A stretch of 43,477 nucleotides of DNA from Chloroflexota bacterium (GCA_016190695.1 JACPQC010000022.1:1-43477), one strand, 5' to 3'. Counted from the stretch's first letter, positions 15,780 through 23,587 are shown. A program made the numbers and translations. The notes: generated from the letters alone by a model not told the origin.

Positions 15780-16592
15780 ATGATAGACTGGTTGCAGGCG
15801 CTGCCGCCGATATTGCAGGCGCTGCTGGCAGCGTGTTTTACCTGGGCAATGACCGCCGTGGGTGCCGCCGCCGTCCTGGGGACGAGGGGTATCAGCCAGA
15901 AGACGCTGGACCTGATGCTGGGCTTCGCCGGCGGGGTGATGATCGCCGCCAGCTTCTGGTCGCTGCTGATGCCGGCAATAGAACTGTCCCGGGGTGGGGA
16001 GCTGCCCTTGTGGCTGCCCCCGGTCACCGGTTTCCTGCTGGGCGGGGCCTTTCTGAGGGCGGCCGACGCCATATTGCCGCACCTGCACCTGGGCTATCCC
16101 GCCGAGGAGGCCGAGGGAATACGGACGAAGTGGCAGCGCAGCATCCTGCTGGTGCTGGCCATCACCCTGCACAACATCCCTGAGGGCCTCGCCCTGGGAG
16201 TAGCCTTCGGAGCGGCCGGCATGGGCCTGCCCTCGGCCAGCTTTGCGGCGGCCATTGCCCTCGCCATCGGCCTGGGGATACAGAACTTCCCTGAGGGCCT
16301 GGCCGTATCCGCCCCCCTCCGGCGGGAGGGGATGTCGTCGGCGAAGAGTTTCTGGTACGGGCAGTTGTCCGGGGCCGTCGAGCCGCTGGCGGCGGTCGCC
16401 GGGGCCGCTGTCGTCTCCCTGGTCCAGCCGCTGCTGCCCTATGCCCTGAGCTTTGCCGCCGGGGCAATGATATTCGTGGTGGTGGAAGAGGTGGTCCCGG
16501 AGTCCCAGCGTTCCGGCAATGCTGACCTGGCCACCTCCGGGGGCATGGCCGGGTTCGCCGTCATGATGCTGCTGGACATCGGGCTGGGGTGA
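15780..16592 (+). CDS. ZIP-family metal transporter
   Basis: A 270-residue inner-membrane protein with about eight hydrophobic segments. The ZIP metal-binding helices are recognisable as LHNIPEGLALG (about residues 130-140) and IQNFPEGLAVS (about 166-176). There is a His/charged loop near residues 100-120 (PHLHLGYPAEEAEG). ZIP proteins move zinc, iron or manganese into the cytoplasm. The gene begins 12 nt after the ferritin gene and its TGA overlaps the GTG of the next gene, so the three form one unit, suggesting metal supply and storage are coordinated (inference). Confidence 0.92.
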   Translation: MIDWLQALPPILQALLAACFTWAMTAVGAAAVLGTRGISQKTLDLMLGFAGGVMIAASFWSLLMPAIELSRGGELPLWLPPVTGFLLGGAFLRAADAILPHLHLGYPAEEAEGIRTKWQRSILLVLAITLHNIPEGLALGVAFGAAGMGLPSASFAAAIALAIGLGIQNFPEGLAVSAPLRREGMSSAKSFWYGQLSGAVEPLAAVAGAAVVSLVQPLLPYALSFAAGAMIFVVVEEVVPESQRSGNADLATSGGMAGFAVMMLLDIGLG

Positions 16593-16840
16593 GAAAAGCT
16601 GTGCGAGGAAACGTGAAGACCTTCAGCAAAGCGGAGCTCAAACAGTATAATGGCTGCAATGGCCCGACCTACATCGCCTATGCCGGCAAGGTGTACGATG
16701 TATCGTCGAGTTTCCTCTGGAAGAAGGGTATCCACCAGTGCAGCCACGAGGCCGGACAGGACCTGACCCCGGACCTGGACCAGGCCCCGCACGGCCCCGA
16801 TTTGATGGACAAATTTCCCGTGATCGGGGTGCTTGAGTGA
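16589..16840 (+). CDS. cytochrome-b5-like heme-binding domain protein
   Basis: An 83-residue single-domain protein of the cytochrome b5-like heme/steroid-binding family: TFSKAELKQYNG...PTYIAYAGKVYDVSSS near the N-terminus, W43-region KKGIHQCSHEAGQDLT, and APHGPDLMDKFPVIGVL at the end. The HPGG ligand motif of true cytochrome b5 is absent; His in GIHQCSH and in APHG are possible haem ligands. The GTG at 16589 overlaps the preceding TGA (GTGA) and is used here; GTG at 16613 (product KTFSK...) with GAGGAAAC close upstream is an alternative. Soluble, cytoplasmic by appearance. It may deliver electrons to or sense redox for the ferritin upstream, but that is inference. Confidence 0.82.
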   Translation: MRKAVRGNVKTFSKAELKQYNGCNGPTYIAYAGKVYDVSSSFLWKKGIHQCSHEAGQDLTPDLDQAPHGPDLMDKFPVIGVLE

Positions 16841-16866
16841 ACGCCCTGTTCGCTTTGGCCAGGGTA

Positions 16867-17334
16867 TCACCCCGCCGCTAACGGCCTGATGACCAGCACC
16901 GGAAGACCGCCCTCCCTGAGCACGTAGTCCGCCACGCTGCCGAATATCGCCCGGCTCAGGCCGCTGCGCCCGTGCGAGGCCATGGCGATAAGGTCTACCG
17001 CGTTCTCGCGGGCGTAGTTCACTATGACCTCACCCGCCCTGCCCACGATTACCGCGGTATCTACCGGCAGTCCCTTTTCTATAAGCGGGCCGGCCGTTTT
17101 CTCCAGGTAAGACTCGGCCTGGAGCAGCGCCTGGCGCGCCCGCTGCAGCATGGACCCGGTCTCAACAGGCACCGGCTGGGTGCCCGGTATCCCCGGCGTC
17201 ACCACCTCCGGTTCGGGGACAGCCTGGAACAGGATTACCCGGCTCTTGAAGGCGACTGCCTCCGCCTCAGCATAGGGCAGGACCTGCTCGGCGAGCCTGG
17301 AGCCATCCAGGCAGACCAGTATGGTGTTGAACAT
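16867..17334 (-). CDS. universal stress protein (UspA family)
   Basis: A 155-residue Usp-fold protein (MFNTILVCLDGSRLAEQVLPYAEAEA at the N-terminus). The nucleotide-binding signature GRSGLSRAIFGSVAD is at about residues 126-140. It shares the fold and motif with the protein at 14100-14573 but differs in sequence (longer central loop with PGIPGTQPVPVETG), so it is a paralogue rather than a recent duplicate. AGGAGGTAGGC precedes the ATG. It lies 39 nt downstream of the sugar dehydrogenase gene, probably in the same transcript, and its 3' end faces the cytochrome-b5-like gene with only a weak dyad between them. Confidence 0.93.
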   Translation of the reverse strand: MFNTILVCLDGSRLAEQVLPYAEAEAVAFKSRVILFQAVPEPEVVTPGIPGTQPVPVETGSMLQRARQALLQAESYLEKTAGPLIEKGLPVDTAVIVGRAGEVIVNYARENAVDLIAMASHGRSGLSRAIFGSVADYVLREGGLPVLVIRPLAAG

Positions 17335-17373
17335 GCCTACCTCCTCGTGCCTGTTTTTACCGGCCCGGTGCTT

Positions 17374-18486
17374 CTACAGCCGGGCGGGGTCAATTCTGAT
17401 GATCCGGTCATCATCGGCTGCGGGCGCGCCCCGTCCATCGCGGTTGTTGGTGAGGACGTAGAGAAAGCCGTCGGGGCCGGCAACCACCTCCCGCAGGCGG
17501 CCCAGTTCGCCCTCAAGATGCCGGCTGAGCCGGGCTTCATGCCCCGACAGGGACACCCGGAACAGGCTCTGGCCGCGCAGCCCGGCGAAGTAAAGCGACC
17601 CGCCGGCGAAGGCCATCCCGGAGGGCGCCCAGGTATCGCCGCCGCTGTGGAGCACAGGGCTGATAAGCCCCTCTGCCCGCTCATCGCCCCGGATGGTCGG
17701 CCAGCCATAGTTGCCGCCGGGGATGATCAGGTTAAGTTCATCGGTGGCGCTGGAGCCATGCTCGGTGGCCCAGAGCTGCTCCCTGTCGTCCCAGGCCAGC
17801 CCCTGCGGATTGCGGTGGCCCAGGGAGTAGACCGGTGAGCCGGGGAAGGGGTTGTCATCAGGGACTGTCCCATCATCTTTCAACCTCAGTATCTTGCCGG
17901 CCAGGGAAGCCCTCTCCTGGGCCAGGATGGCCACCGAAGCATCGCCGGTGGTGATATAGAGCATGCTGTCCGGCCCGAACTTTATATGGCCGCCGTCGTG
18001 AATGCCCGCCCCGGGGATGCCATCGATGATAACGGAGTCGTCCACCAGCGCGCCGCCCCGGAACTTCAGCCTGACCACCCGGTTGGCCAGCCCGCGCTCG
18101 GACTGGTAGGTGTGGTAGACATAGACGGACTGGTTGCGGTCGAAGTCGGGATGGAGGGCCAGGCCGAGCAGTCCCCCCTCGCCGCGATGGGCCACTTCTT
18201 CGATGGTGCGCAGCGGGCTGGCGATAAGCGCCCCCCCGGCATCGAGGAGGCGTATCCGGCCAGGACGCTCGGTGAAGATGATGCCGCCATCGGGCAGGAA
18301 ATCGGCGGCCCAGGGCGCTTCCAGGCCCGTAGCCAGCGTCGCCACCGCTTCCCTGGCCATGATCGGCTCAGCTCCCGGCGAGGGAGATGGCCCGGGTGGC
18401 GGCGCCGGACTGCACCCCGCCATGATCGCCGACGCGAGCGCCATTACGAGGGCCGTGGCGGTGCACTTCGCCTGAAACCACTTCAT
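17374..18486 (-). CDS. PQQ-dependent sugar dehydrogenase-like lipoprotein
   Basis: A 370-residue six-bladed beta-propeller of the GSDH/aldose sugar dehydrogenase (YliI-like) family. The N-terminus is a lipoprotein signal: basic MKWFQAK, a hydrophobic stretch and lipobox IMAGC with Cys24, followed by a Pro/Ser-rich linker, so the enzyme is anchored outside the membrane. Family motifs include APWAADFLPDG, GEGGLLGLALHPDF, HDGGHIKFGPD, HRNPQGLAWD and ATEHGSSATDELN. Homologues oxidise aldose sugars with PQQ; no PQQ synthesis genes are in the window. It is preceded by the small Cys-rich gene (2-nt gap) and followed by UspA. Confidence 0.92.
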   Translation of the reverse strand: MKWFQAKCTATALVMALASAIMAGCSPAPPPGPSPSPGAEPIMAREAVATLATGLEAPWAADFLPDGGIIFTERPGRIRLLDAGGALIASPLRTIEEVAHRGEGGLLGLALHPDFDRNQSVYVYHTYQSERGLANRVVRLKFRGGALVDDSVIIDGIPGAGIHDGGHIKFGPDSMLYITTGDASVAILAQERASLAGKILRLKDDGTVPDDNPFPGSPVYSLGHRNPQGLAWDDREQLWATEHGSSATDELNLIIPGGNYGWPTIRGDERAEGLISPVLHSGGDTWAPSGMAFAGGSLYFAGLRGQSLFRVSLSGHEARLSRHLEGELGRLREVVAGPDGFLYVLTNNRDGRGAPAADDDRIIRIDPARL

Positions 18487-18488
18487 GC

Positions 18489-18653
18489 TTACTGCTCCAG
18501 GGAAAAGCCATGCTCCGTGATCTCAATGTTGCAGCTATTATTGGCCTGGCGCCCCGCCTGGCATTTCTCGGCCCATTGTCGCTCATCGCAGGCAAAGCCG
18601 CAGGCCTCGCACACGTACAGCGTCCTACCGCCCCCGGCAACCTGCTTTACCAT
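18489..18653 (-). CDS. small Cys-rich (zinc-ribbon-like) protein
   Basis: A 54-residue protein with CEACGFAC near residues 14-21, a further Cys in AEKC (about 31) and one in SCNIEI (about 42), in the layout of a small zinc-ribbon or rubredoxin-like fold. I place the start at the ATG 18651-18653 because GGGAGG is 6 nt upstream; the upstream frame to 18701 has no ribosome binding site and would begin inside the promoter. It is the first gene of the unit with the sugar dehydrogenase and UspA. Similar tiny proteins ending in a CNIEI-like strand accompany metal or stress genes, but I do not know a function. Confidence 0.7.
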   Translation of the reverse strand: MVKQVAGGGRTLYVCEACGFACDERQWAEKCQAGRQANNSCNIEITEHGFSLEQ

Positions 18654-18691
18654 TGCAGCCTCCCTGCAACCGGGAATCATCCTATACTTCG

Positions 18692-18720
18692 AGTATAGCA
18701 CTATACGACCGGGATGTTAA
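18692..18720 (-). promoter_or_regulatory. promoter with palindromic -10 (minus-strand unit)
   Basis: On the minus strand TTAACA (18715-18720) and TATACT (18692-18697) are 17 bp apart, start site near 18685. The -10 lies in a perfect palindrome CTATACT-TCG-AGTATAG (18682-18698), which could be an operator; CTATAC recurs at 18701-18706. Confidence 0.65.
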
Positions 18721-18733
18721 CAGGCCGGGCAGG

Positions 18734-18742
18734 TGCTATAAT
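18734..18742 (+). promoter_or_regulatory. extended -10 promoter of the SHOCT/methyltransferase unit
   Basis: TG-C-TATAAT (18734-18742) is a textbook extended -10, with a TTAACA 14 bp upstream that is too close to act as a normal -35. Start near 18749, 26 nt before the ATG at 18775. The TGTTAACA palindrome (18715-18722) is shared with the divergent promoter. Confidence 0.55.
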
Positions 18743-18774
18743 GAAACCAGAACGCAGACAAGAGGGGCAGAGTT

Positions 18775-18993
18775 ATGGAATGGCTCGGCGGCGCAGTCCT
18801 GTGGATGTTCTTCGGCCTGATCTGGACAATCATCATCGGCGGCGGCGTCATCGCCCTTATCGTCTGGCTGGTGATAAGGCTGACCAGGGGCAGCCAGGGA
18901 AAACAGAGCGCCCTGGACCTGGCGCGCACCCGCTATGCCAAAGGCGAAATTTCCAGGGAAGAATTCGATCAGTTGAAGAAAGACCTGCAATGA
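18775..18993 (+). CDS. SHOCT-domain membrane protein
   Basis: A 72-residue protein: one membrane segment (about residues 6-35, WMFFGLIWTIIIGGGVIALIV core) followed by a SHOCT domain (ALDLARTRYAKGEISREEF, about 47-66). SHOCT domains are short helical modules often found at the C-terminus of membrane proteins, with a proposed oligomerisation role. The stop overlaps the next ATG (ATGA, 18990-18993), coupling it to the methyltransferase. Function unknown. Confidence 0.85.
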   Translation: MEWLGGAVLWMFFGLIWTIIIGGGVIALIVWLVIRLTRGSQGKQSALDLARTRYAKGEISREEFDQLKKDLQ

Positions 18994-19619
18994 CGGCTAA
19001 CGGGACAGACATGAGGACTGCCGCCGCCCGGGGGCGGTACAACCGCATCGCGCCTGTCTATGACATTATGGAAAGCCTGATGGAGAGGCGTTTCAAGGAG
19101 TGGAGAAAGCTTCTCTGGAGCAAAGTGGAAGGCGGTAACGTCCTGGAGATAGGCGTGGGTACGGGCAAGAACTTCCCCTATTACCCCGCCGGGGCCAGCA
19201 TCACCGCCGTCGACTTCAGCGAGAAGATGCTGACGCGGGCACAGGAAAAGGCGGTCAGGTACAGGGTCAAAGTGTCCCTGCGCGAGATGGACGCCCAGCA
19301 TCTGGACTTCCCCGATAATACCTTCGACACCGTGGTCGCCACCTTCGTCTTCTGCTCGGTGCCGGACCCGGTGCGCGGCCTGATAGAGGCGGCGCGGGTG
19401 TGCAGGCCCGGCGGTAAAGTGGTCCTGCTGGAGCATGTCCTCAGCGCCAACCGCTTCCTGGCCGGGCTGATGGACCTGGCCAATCCGGTGGTGGTAAGGA
19501 TGGTGGGGGCCAACATCAACCGCCGCACCGTGGAAAATGTCCGCAACAGCGGCCTGGTCATAGAGCAGGTCACCGATCTGGCCAGCATCGTCAAGCTCAT
19601 CGAGGCCAGGAAGGCTTAG
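18990..19619 (+). CDS. class I SAM-dependent methyltransferase
   Basis: A 209-residue methyltransferase with motif I VLEIGVGTGKNFPYYP (about residues 54-69), the acidic residue of AVDFSEKML, and later VVATFVFCSVPDP and RPGGKVVLLEHV. The pattern is near the UbiE/COQ5 and phospholipid N-methyltransferase (PmtA) groups; substrate is not decidable. The ATG at 18990 overlaps the SHOCT stop; the ATG at 19011 (MRTAAARGRYN) is an alternative. The 19620-19750 spacer after it contains only a GGGGC-TTCG-CCCC hairpin near 19740. Confidence 0.9.
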   Translation: MTANGTDMRTAAARGRYNRIAPVYDIMESLMERRFKEWRKLLWSKVEGGNVLEIGVGTGKNFPYYPAGASITAVDFSEKMLTRAQEKAVRYRVKVSLREMDAQHLDFPDNTFDTVVATFVFCSVPDPVRGLIEAARVCRPGGKVVLLEHVLSANRFLAGLMDLANPVVVRMVGANINRRTVENVRNSGLVIEQVTDLASIVKLIEARKA

Positions 19620-19750
19620 TGTCTGGTTGCGCTGGCAGGCGTGAATTTCCTTTGTCTTTCCCCTTTATCCACTCTTCGTCTGATGTCTCCAGCACAAAAG
19701 GGATATCGCCTGGCCGGACAGGGGAAGAGAGGCAGAGAGGGGCTTCGCCC

Positions 19751-21133
19751 CTAGCCCCGCCGCCTGACCCGCCTTCTCTCCTGGGGGCGGAGGTCGCCGC
19801 GATAGTCCGGGGCGGTGATATTGAAGAAGGTGCTCAGCTTGTGGTCTATCAGCCTGGAGGCGATGCGCCCTTCGATCTCGTCGGCGTCCAGCGTGTAAGT
19901 GGTGGTGATGACGGTAGGCAGCCTGGCGTTATAGCGATAGTTGACCACCTGGTACATCTTCTCCCGGGCCCAGGGCGTGCCTGATTGCTCGCCGAAGTCG
20001 TCCAGCACCAGCAGCGGGGCGGTCTTCACGCTCTCAAAAAGCTGGTCGTAGCCCACCTTGCTGCCCGGGCTGAAGGTCGCCTTCAGATGGTCCAGGAACT
20101 CGACCACCACCACGAACAGGGCGGGCTGGTTGGCCTGGTAGCGGAAGTTGCAGATGGCCGCCGCCAGGTGCGTCTTGCCGCAGCCGTTCACCCCCTGGAG
20201 CACCAGCCAGCCATCCGGAGACCGGGCGAAGCTCATGGCGAGGTGGTAGACCGCCTCCAGGTTATCGCGGTACTCCTCCTTGACCCGCAGATCAAAATTG
20301 GAGAACGTCATGGTCTTCTGCAGTTCGAATTCCGGCCCCCAGCCGTAGAGCGAGGCCGTTTGCTCTTCTTCGATGACGTGAAGCTGGCTTGTCCTGGGGT
20401 CGCTGAGGCGGGTCTGCAGCCTGTCGTCCAGTTGGGGCACAGGCACGATGGTCACCACCACCGTCGGCAGTTCGGCATTGAAGCGATAGGTCAGTAGCTG
20501 GTCGAGCTTCTCGCGCGCCCAGGGCGTGCTGGACTGCACCCCCAGGTCATCGAGCACCAGCAACGACACGTTGCGCACCTGGTCGAAGAACTCGTCATAG
20601 GGGATGTCGCTGGTGGGGCTGAAGCTCGCCTTCAGGTGGTCGAGCAGGTCGGGGACGCTGATATAGAAGACCGGCTGATCGAGGGCCAGCCGGTAGTTGG
20701 CTATGGCCGCCGCCAGGTGGGTCTTGCCACAGCCGCTGGGACCGCTAAGGACGAACCATCCCTTCGGCCCGGCGGCGAAGACCCTGGCCGCCTCGAAGGC
20801 GCCGGCGAACTGCCGCTGGTGGGCCGGATTGCCGCTGCGTCCCTGTGGGACCAGGTTATCAAAGGTCAGCCGGGTAAGCTGGCCGAGATTGCTGTAACGC
20901 TGCAGCCAGTCCCGCCGCTTCTGCTCAACCTGTTCCCGGACACAGTTGCAGGGCACTGTCCGGCTGAAGTCCGGCTTCCCCGATGCCAGCCGGGGATGGA
21001 CTACCCCCGCCCCCTTGCACACGGGGCATTCGGGCGCACCCGGGGTCTCCGTTTCATCGCTGGACCATGTGTCCATATCGCTGCTTGAGATATTTGTCCG
21101 CATCTTTTTCAGGATGTCCCCTATGTGTTCCAT
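19751..21133 (-). CDS. tandem-AAA+ DnaC/DnaI-like helicase loader
   Basis: A 460-residue protein containing two complete DnaC/IstB-type ATPase modules. Residues 36-64 form a zinc-finger-like motif (C36-x2-C39, C62-x-C64). Module 1 has Walker A GPSGCGKT (131-138) and Walker B LLVLDD (191-196); module 2 has GVNGCGKT (314-321) and LLVLDD (374-379). The modules align over their length (KTHLAAAI; FLDHLKA-FSP; GVQSSTPWAREK / GEQSGTPWAREK; DDRLQTRL / EGRIASRL), so this is an internal duplication. Known loaders of this family have one module and act as hexamers loading DnaB at origins. The ATG at 21133 has GGAGG 9 nt upstream but overlaps the DnaD-like gene by 80 nt; Met20 at 21076 is an alternative. 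Last gene of the rplI-dnaB operon. Role as loader is inferred from context and motif. Confidence 0.9.
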   Translation of the reverse strand: MEHIGDILKKMRTNISSSDMDTWSSDETETPGAPECPVCKGAGVVHPRLASGKPDFSRTVPCNCVREQVEQKRRDWLQRYSNLGQLTRLTFDNLVPQGRSGNPAHQRQFAGAFEAARVFAAGPKGWFVLSGPSGCGKTHLAAAIANYRLALDQPVFYISVPDLLDHLKASFSPTSDIPYDEFFDQVRNVSLLVLDDLGVQSSTPWAREKLDQLLTYRFNAELPTVVVTIVPVPQLDDRLQTRLSDPRTSQLHVIEEEQTASLYGWGPEFELQKTMTFSNFDLRVKEEYRDNLEAVYHLAMSFARSPDGWLVLQGVNGCGKTHLAAAICNFRYQANQPALFVVVVEFLDHLKATFSPGSKVGYDQLFESVKTAPLLVLDDFGEQSGTPWAREKMYQVVNYRYNARLPTVITTTYTLDADEIEGRIASRLIDHKLSTFFNITAPDYRGDLRPQERRRVRRRG

Positions 21134-21764
21134 CGTCCTTGCCCTCCGTCGCCCAGCGCTCCAGGATGGCCGCGATGTAGGCCCACTTGCGCTTTCCGTT
21201 GTTCACCGCTTCCCTGACGGCGTCCCTTATCCACTGCTCCGGGTAGGTCTTCTCCGCCGCCCGCAGTTCCTCGGCGATCATCGGGGTGAGCATGCCGATG
21301 TTCGCCTCGTACAGGGCGAAGATATCAGGCAGCGGCCCTACAGCTTCAACCGGAGGCCCTCCGGCTTTCCAGTCGCCCAGGCTTATCTCACCGGCCTGGA
21401 CCCTGGATACAATGCCCTGGTTGGCGGCGGTATTGAGGAAATAGACGGTATCGGCTGCCTCGCCCTGCTGCACCGCAAGCTTGAGGAACACCCCCCGCCC
21501 CACCGCCCTGCCCAGGGCCTGGCGCAACGTCTCTGCCGGCGTCTCCCCCAGGCCCTGCAGACCGGCGAGCAGACCGGGGCTGGCTTCAAGCTCGGAGGCG
21601 CTTATGAAGCGGGGCTGCCCCCGTTTGTGGTACAGCGCTGCCAGGGCGTACAGCGTCACCTTGAGTTCCGCCATATCGCTTATCTCCGGCAGCAGGCGGC
21701 TGAAGAAGACATTCGGGATGGAAGTGAAGTACATCCGGGCCGGGAAACCTTCGAACTGCTTCAT
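21054..21764 (-). CDS. DnaD-domain primosome protein
   Basis: A 236-residue protein. The C-terminal part (about residues 148-225) matches the DnaD/DnaB_2 domain: FALYEANIGMLTPMIAEEL, YPEQWIRDAVREAVNNGKR and WAYIAAILERWATEGKDD. The N-terminal part (FEGFPARMYFTSIPNVFFSRLLPEI) is likely a winged-helix region. In Firmicutes such proteins remodel DNA and recruit the helicase and its loader at origins or restart sites. The ATG overlaps the dnaB stop by four bases (ATGA, 21761-21764) and its 3' end overlaps the loader gene, so all three are translationally linked. Confidence 0.9.
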   Translation of the reverse strand: MKQFEGFPARMYFTSIPNVFFSRLLPEISDMAELKVTLYALAALYHKRGQPRFISASELEASPGLLAGLQGLGETPAETLRQALGRAVGRGVFLKLAVQQGEAADTVYFLNTAANQGIVSRVQAGEISLGDWKAGGPPVEAVGPLPDIFALYEANIGMLTPMIAEELRAAEKTYPEQWIRDAVREAVNNGKRKWAYIAAILERWATEGKDDGTHRGHPEKDADKYLKQRYGHMVQR

Positions 21765-23137
21765 GGCGAGATAACCTCTTGACTGTCAAAGTTCTCGAAC
21801 CTGGCCAGCTCATGCCTGAAACGCAGCTTTATCTGGCCGGTGGCGCCGTTGCGGTGCTTGGCAACAATAAGGTCGGCCTCGCCCCGGGGGTACTTGCGCT
21901 CCGGGTTCCGCGTCTGCCACTCGTCTTCCTTGTAGTAATACTCGTCCCGGTAGACGAACAGGACCACGTCGGCGTCCTGCTCGATGCTGCCGCTGTCGCG
22001 CAGGTCGGAAAGCTGGGGGACGTGAGATTCGCGCCGCTCGGAGGCCCTGCTGAGCTGGGAGACAGCGAGGACCGGCACGTTCAGCTCGCGGGCCAGCGCC
22101 TTCAGGGAGCGGGAGATGAAGCTTATCTCCTGAACGCGGTTCTCAGTCCGGGTGTCACCCTGCATCAGCCCCAGGTGGTCCAGGATGATGAGGTCCAGGC
22201 CGCCACACTCGTGATAAAGGCGGCGGGACTTGCTCCGCATCTCCACCATCCGGAGCAGCGGTGAATCATCGATATAGACCGGCGCCTCGGCCAGGACGCC
22301 GATGGCATCCATGATGCGCCGCTCCTCTTCCTCGGAGTGATGGTCGAAGCGCAGCCGCTTTGACCGCAGCCCGGACTCGCCGGCCAGCAGGCGCAGCACC
22401 AGGGACTCGCGGGCCATCTCCAGGGAGAAAATGGCCACGGACCCTTTGCGCTCAACGGCCACATTGCGGGCGATGTTCAGGGCGAGGCTGGTCTTGCCCA
22501 TGCTCGGTCTGCCCGCCACGATGATCAGGTCCGAGCGGTGTAGCCCCTCCAGGATGTCGTCCAGGCTCAGGAAACCGGTGGTGATGTAGGACGATGTCTC
22601 TCCGGCGGCCTCTCCCTCGGCAGCGGCGGCGGTCTCAAAATACTTGTCCAGCACCTCCCGGATGTGGACGAAGTCCCTCGGCCCCCGGCCACGCCGTAGC
22701 TGGTAGAGCAGGCCCTCCGCCTGGCTCAGGCTGGCATCCACATCGGGGTCGGCGGCATAGCCAATGGCAGCTATCTGCCCGGCGGCGTTTATCAGCCGGC
22801 GCATTACGGCAAGCCGGTGCACGATATCCGCGTAGTTGTCGATATCCAGGGGGGTAGGGCAGATGGATATGAGATGGCTCAGGTGGGCCACCCCGCCGCA
22901 GGACTCCAGCTTGCCCCGCCGCCCCAGCTCCTGCGCCACCGTTATCTGGTTTATGGCATCATCGGCATCGTAGAGGGCGACACAGGCCTGGTACATCGCC
23001 TGGTTGCCCTCGTAGTAGAAGTCAGGCGGGTTGAGCACGGTGGCGATCCGGTTTATGGCGCTGCCATCGATGAGCAGCGAGCCAATAACCGCCTCTTCAG
23101 CGTCCTGGTCGTGAGGAGGCAGCCTGTCCTGGAACAC
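21761..23137 (-). CDS. dnaB: replicative DNA helicase DnaB
   Basis: A 458-residue hexameric 5'-3' replicative helicase. The N-terminal domain starts PPHDQDAEEAVIGSLLID; the RecA-like domain has Walker A GRPSMGKTSLA (about residues 208-218), Walker B LIILDHLGLMQGD and the motif AVSQLSRASERR, ending with DLRDSGSIEQDADVVLFVYRDEYY and KHRNGATG. No intein is present. The start is GTG at 23135-23137, immediately after the rplI stop (TAAGTG), with a Shine-Dalgarno inside the rplI end. Downstream genes are a DnaD-like protein and a tandem AAA+ loader. Confidence 0.97.
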   Translation of the reverse strand: MFQDRLPPHDQDAEEAVIGSLLIDGSAINRIATVLNPPDFYYEGNQAMYQACVALYDADDAINQITVAQELGRRGKLESCGGVAHLSHLISICPTPLDIDNYADIVHRLAVMRRLINAAGQIAAIGYAADPDVDASLSQAEGLLYQLRRGRGPRDFVHIREVLDKYFETAAAAEGEAAGETSSYITTGFLSLDDILEGLHRSDLIIVAGRPSMGKTSLALNIARNVAVERKGSVAIFSLEMARESLVLRLLAGESGLRSKRLRFDHHSEEEERRIMDAIGVLAEAPVYIDDSPLLRMVEMRSKSRRLYHECGGLDLIILDHLGLMQGDTRTENRVQEISFISRSLKALARELNVPVLAVSQLSRASERRESHVPQLSDLRDSGSIEQDADVVLFVYRDEYYYKEDEWQTRNPERKYPRGEADLIVAKHRNGATGQIKLRFRHELARFENFDSQEVISP

Positions 23138-23587
23138 TTATTCCCCTTCCCTCTCCACGACCACTTTTATCCTGGGAGATAGGTCTTTCGACAGCTTGAC
23201 TTCCACCTCATGGGCGCCAAGCTGCCGGATCGGCTCCTCCAGTTCAACCTTGCGCTTGTCGACGGCATACCCGGCGCTGTCCAGGGCCGCGGCGATATCG
23301 GCGTTGGTCACCGAGCCGTAGAGCTTATCATCGGCCCCGGCGCGGGCCTTGACGATGATCTCCCGGCCCTCCAGTTCCCGGGCCAAGGCCATCATCTCGG
23401 CCTCGGTCTGCGCCTGGATGAGCGCCCTGGCCTTTATCTGCGCCTGGACCAGCCTGGATGCCTCGGCCGTGGCCGGCATGGCCAGCTTCTTCGGAATCAG
23501 GTAGTTCCGGCCATAGCCGTTGGCCACCTCTTTAGTCTGGCCAGCCTTGCCCACTTTTGGTACGTCTTCCAGAAAGATTACTTTCAT
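23138..23587 (-). CDS. rplI: 50S ribosomal protein L9
   Basis: A 149-residue L9: N-terminal MKVIFLEDVPKVGKAGQTKEVANGYGRNYLIPKKLA domain (split across RNA-binding residues), long central helix, and a C-terminal domain with LYGSVTNADIAAAL. The ATG at 23585-23587 matches the conserved family start; GAAAGGAAAT lies upstream. First gene of the rplI-dnaB-dnaD-loader operon; rplI-dnaB linkage is common in bacteria. Confidence 0.97.
   Translation of the reverse strand: MKVIFLEDVPKVGKAGQTKEVANGYGRNYLIPKKLAMPATAEASRLVQAQIKARALIQAQTEAEMMALARELEGREIIVKARAGADDKLYGSVTNADIAAALDSAGYAVDKRKVELEEPIRQLGAHEVEVKLSKDLSPRIKVVVEREGE

Noticed and set aside
19736-19757. GGGGC-TTCG-CCCC hairpin as a terminator for the methyltransferase gene
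   Set aside because: No T-tract follows on either strand; a similar hairpin lies at 14823-14841, so it is more likely a repeat.
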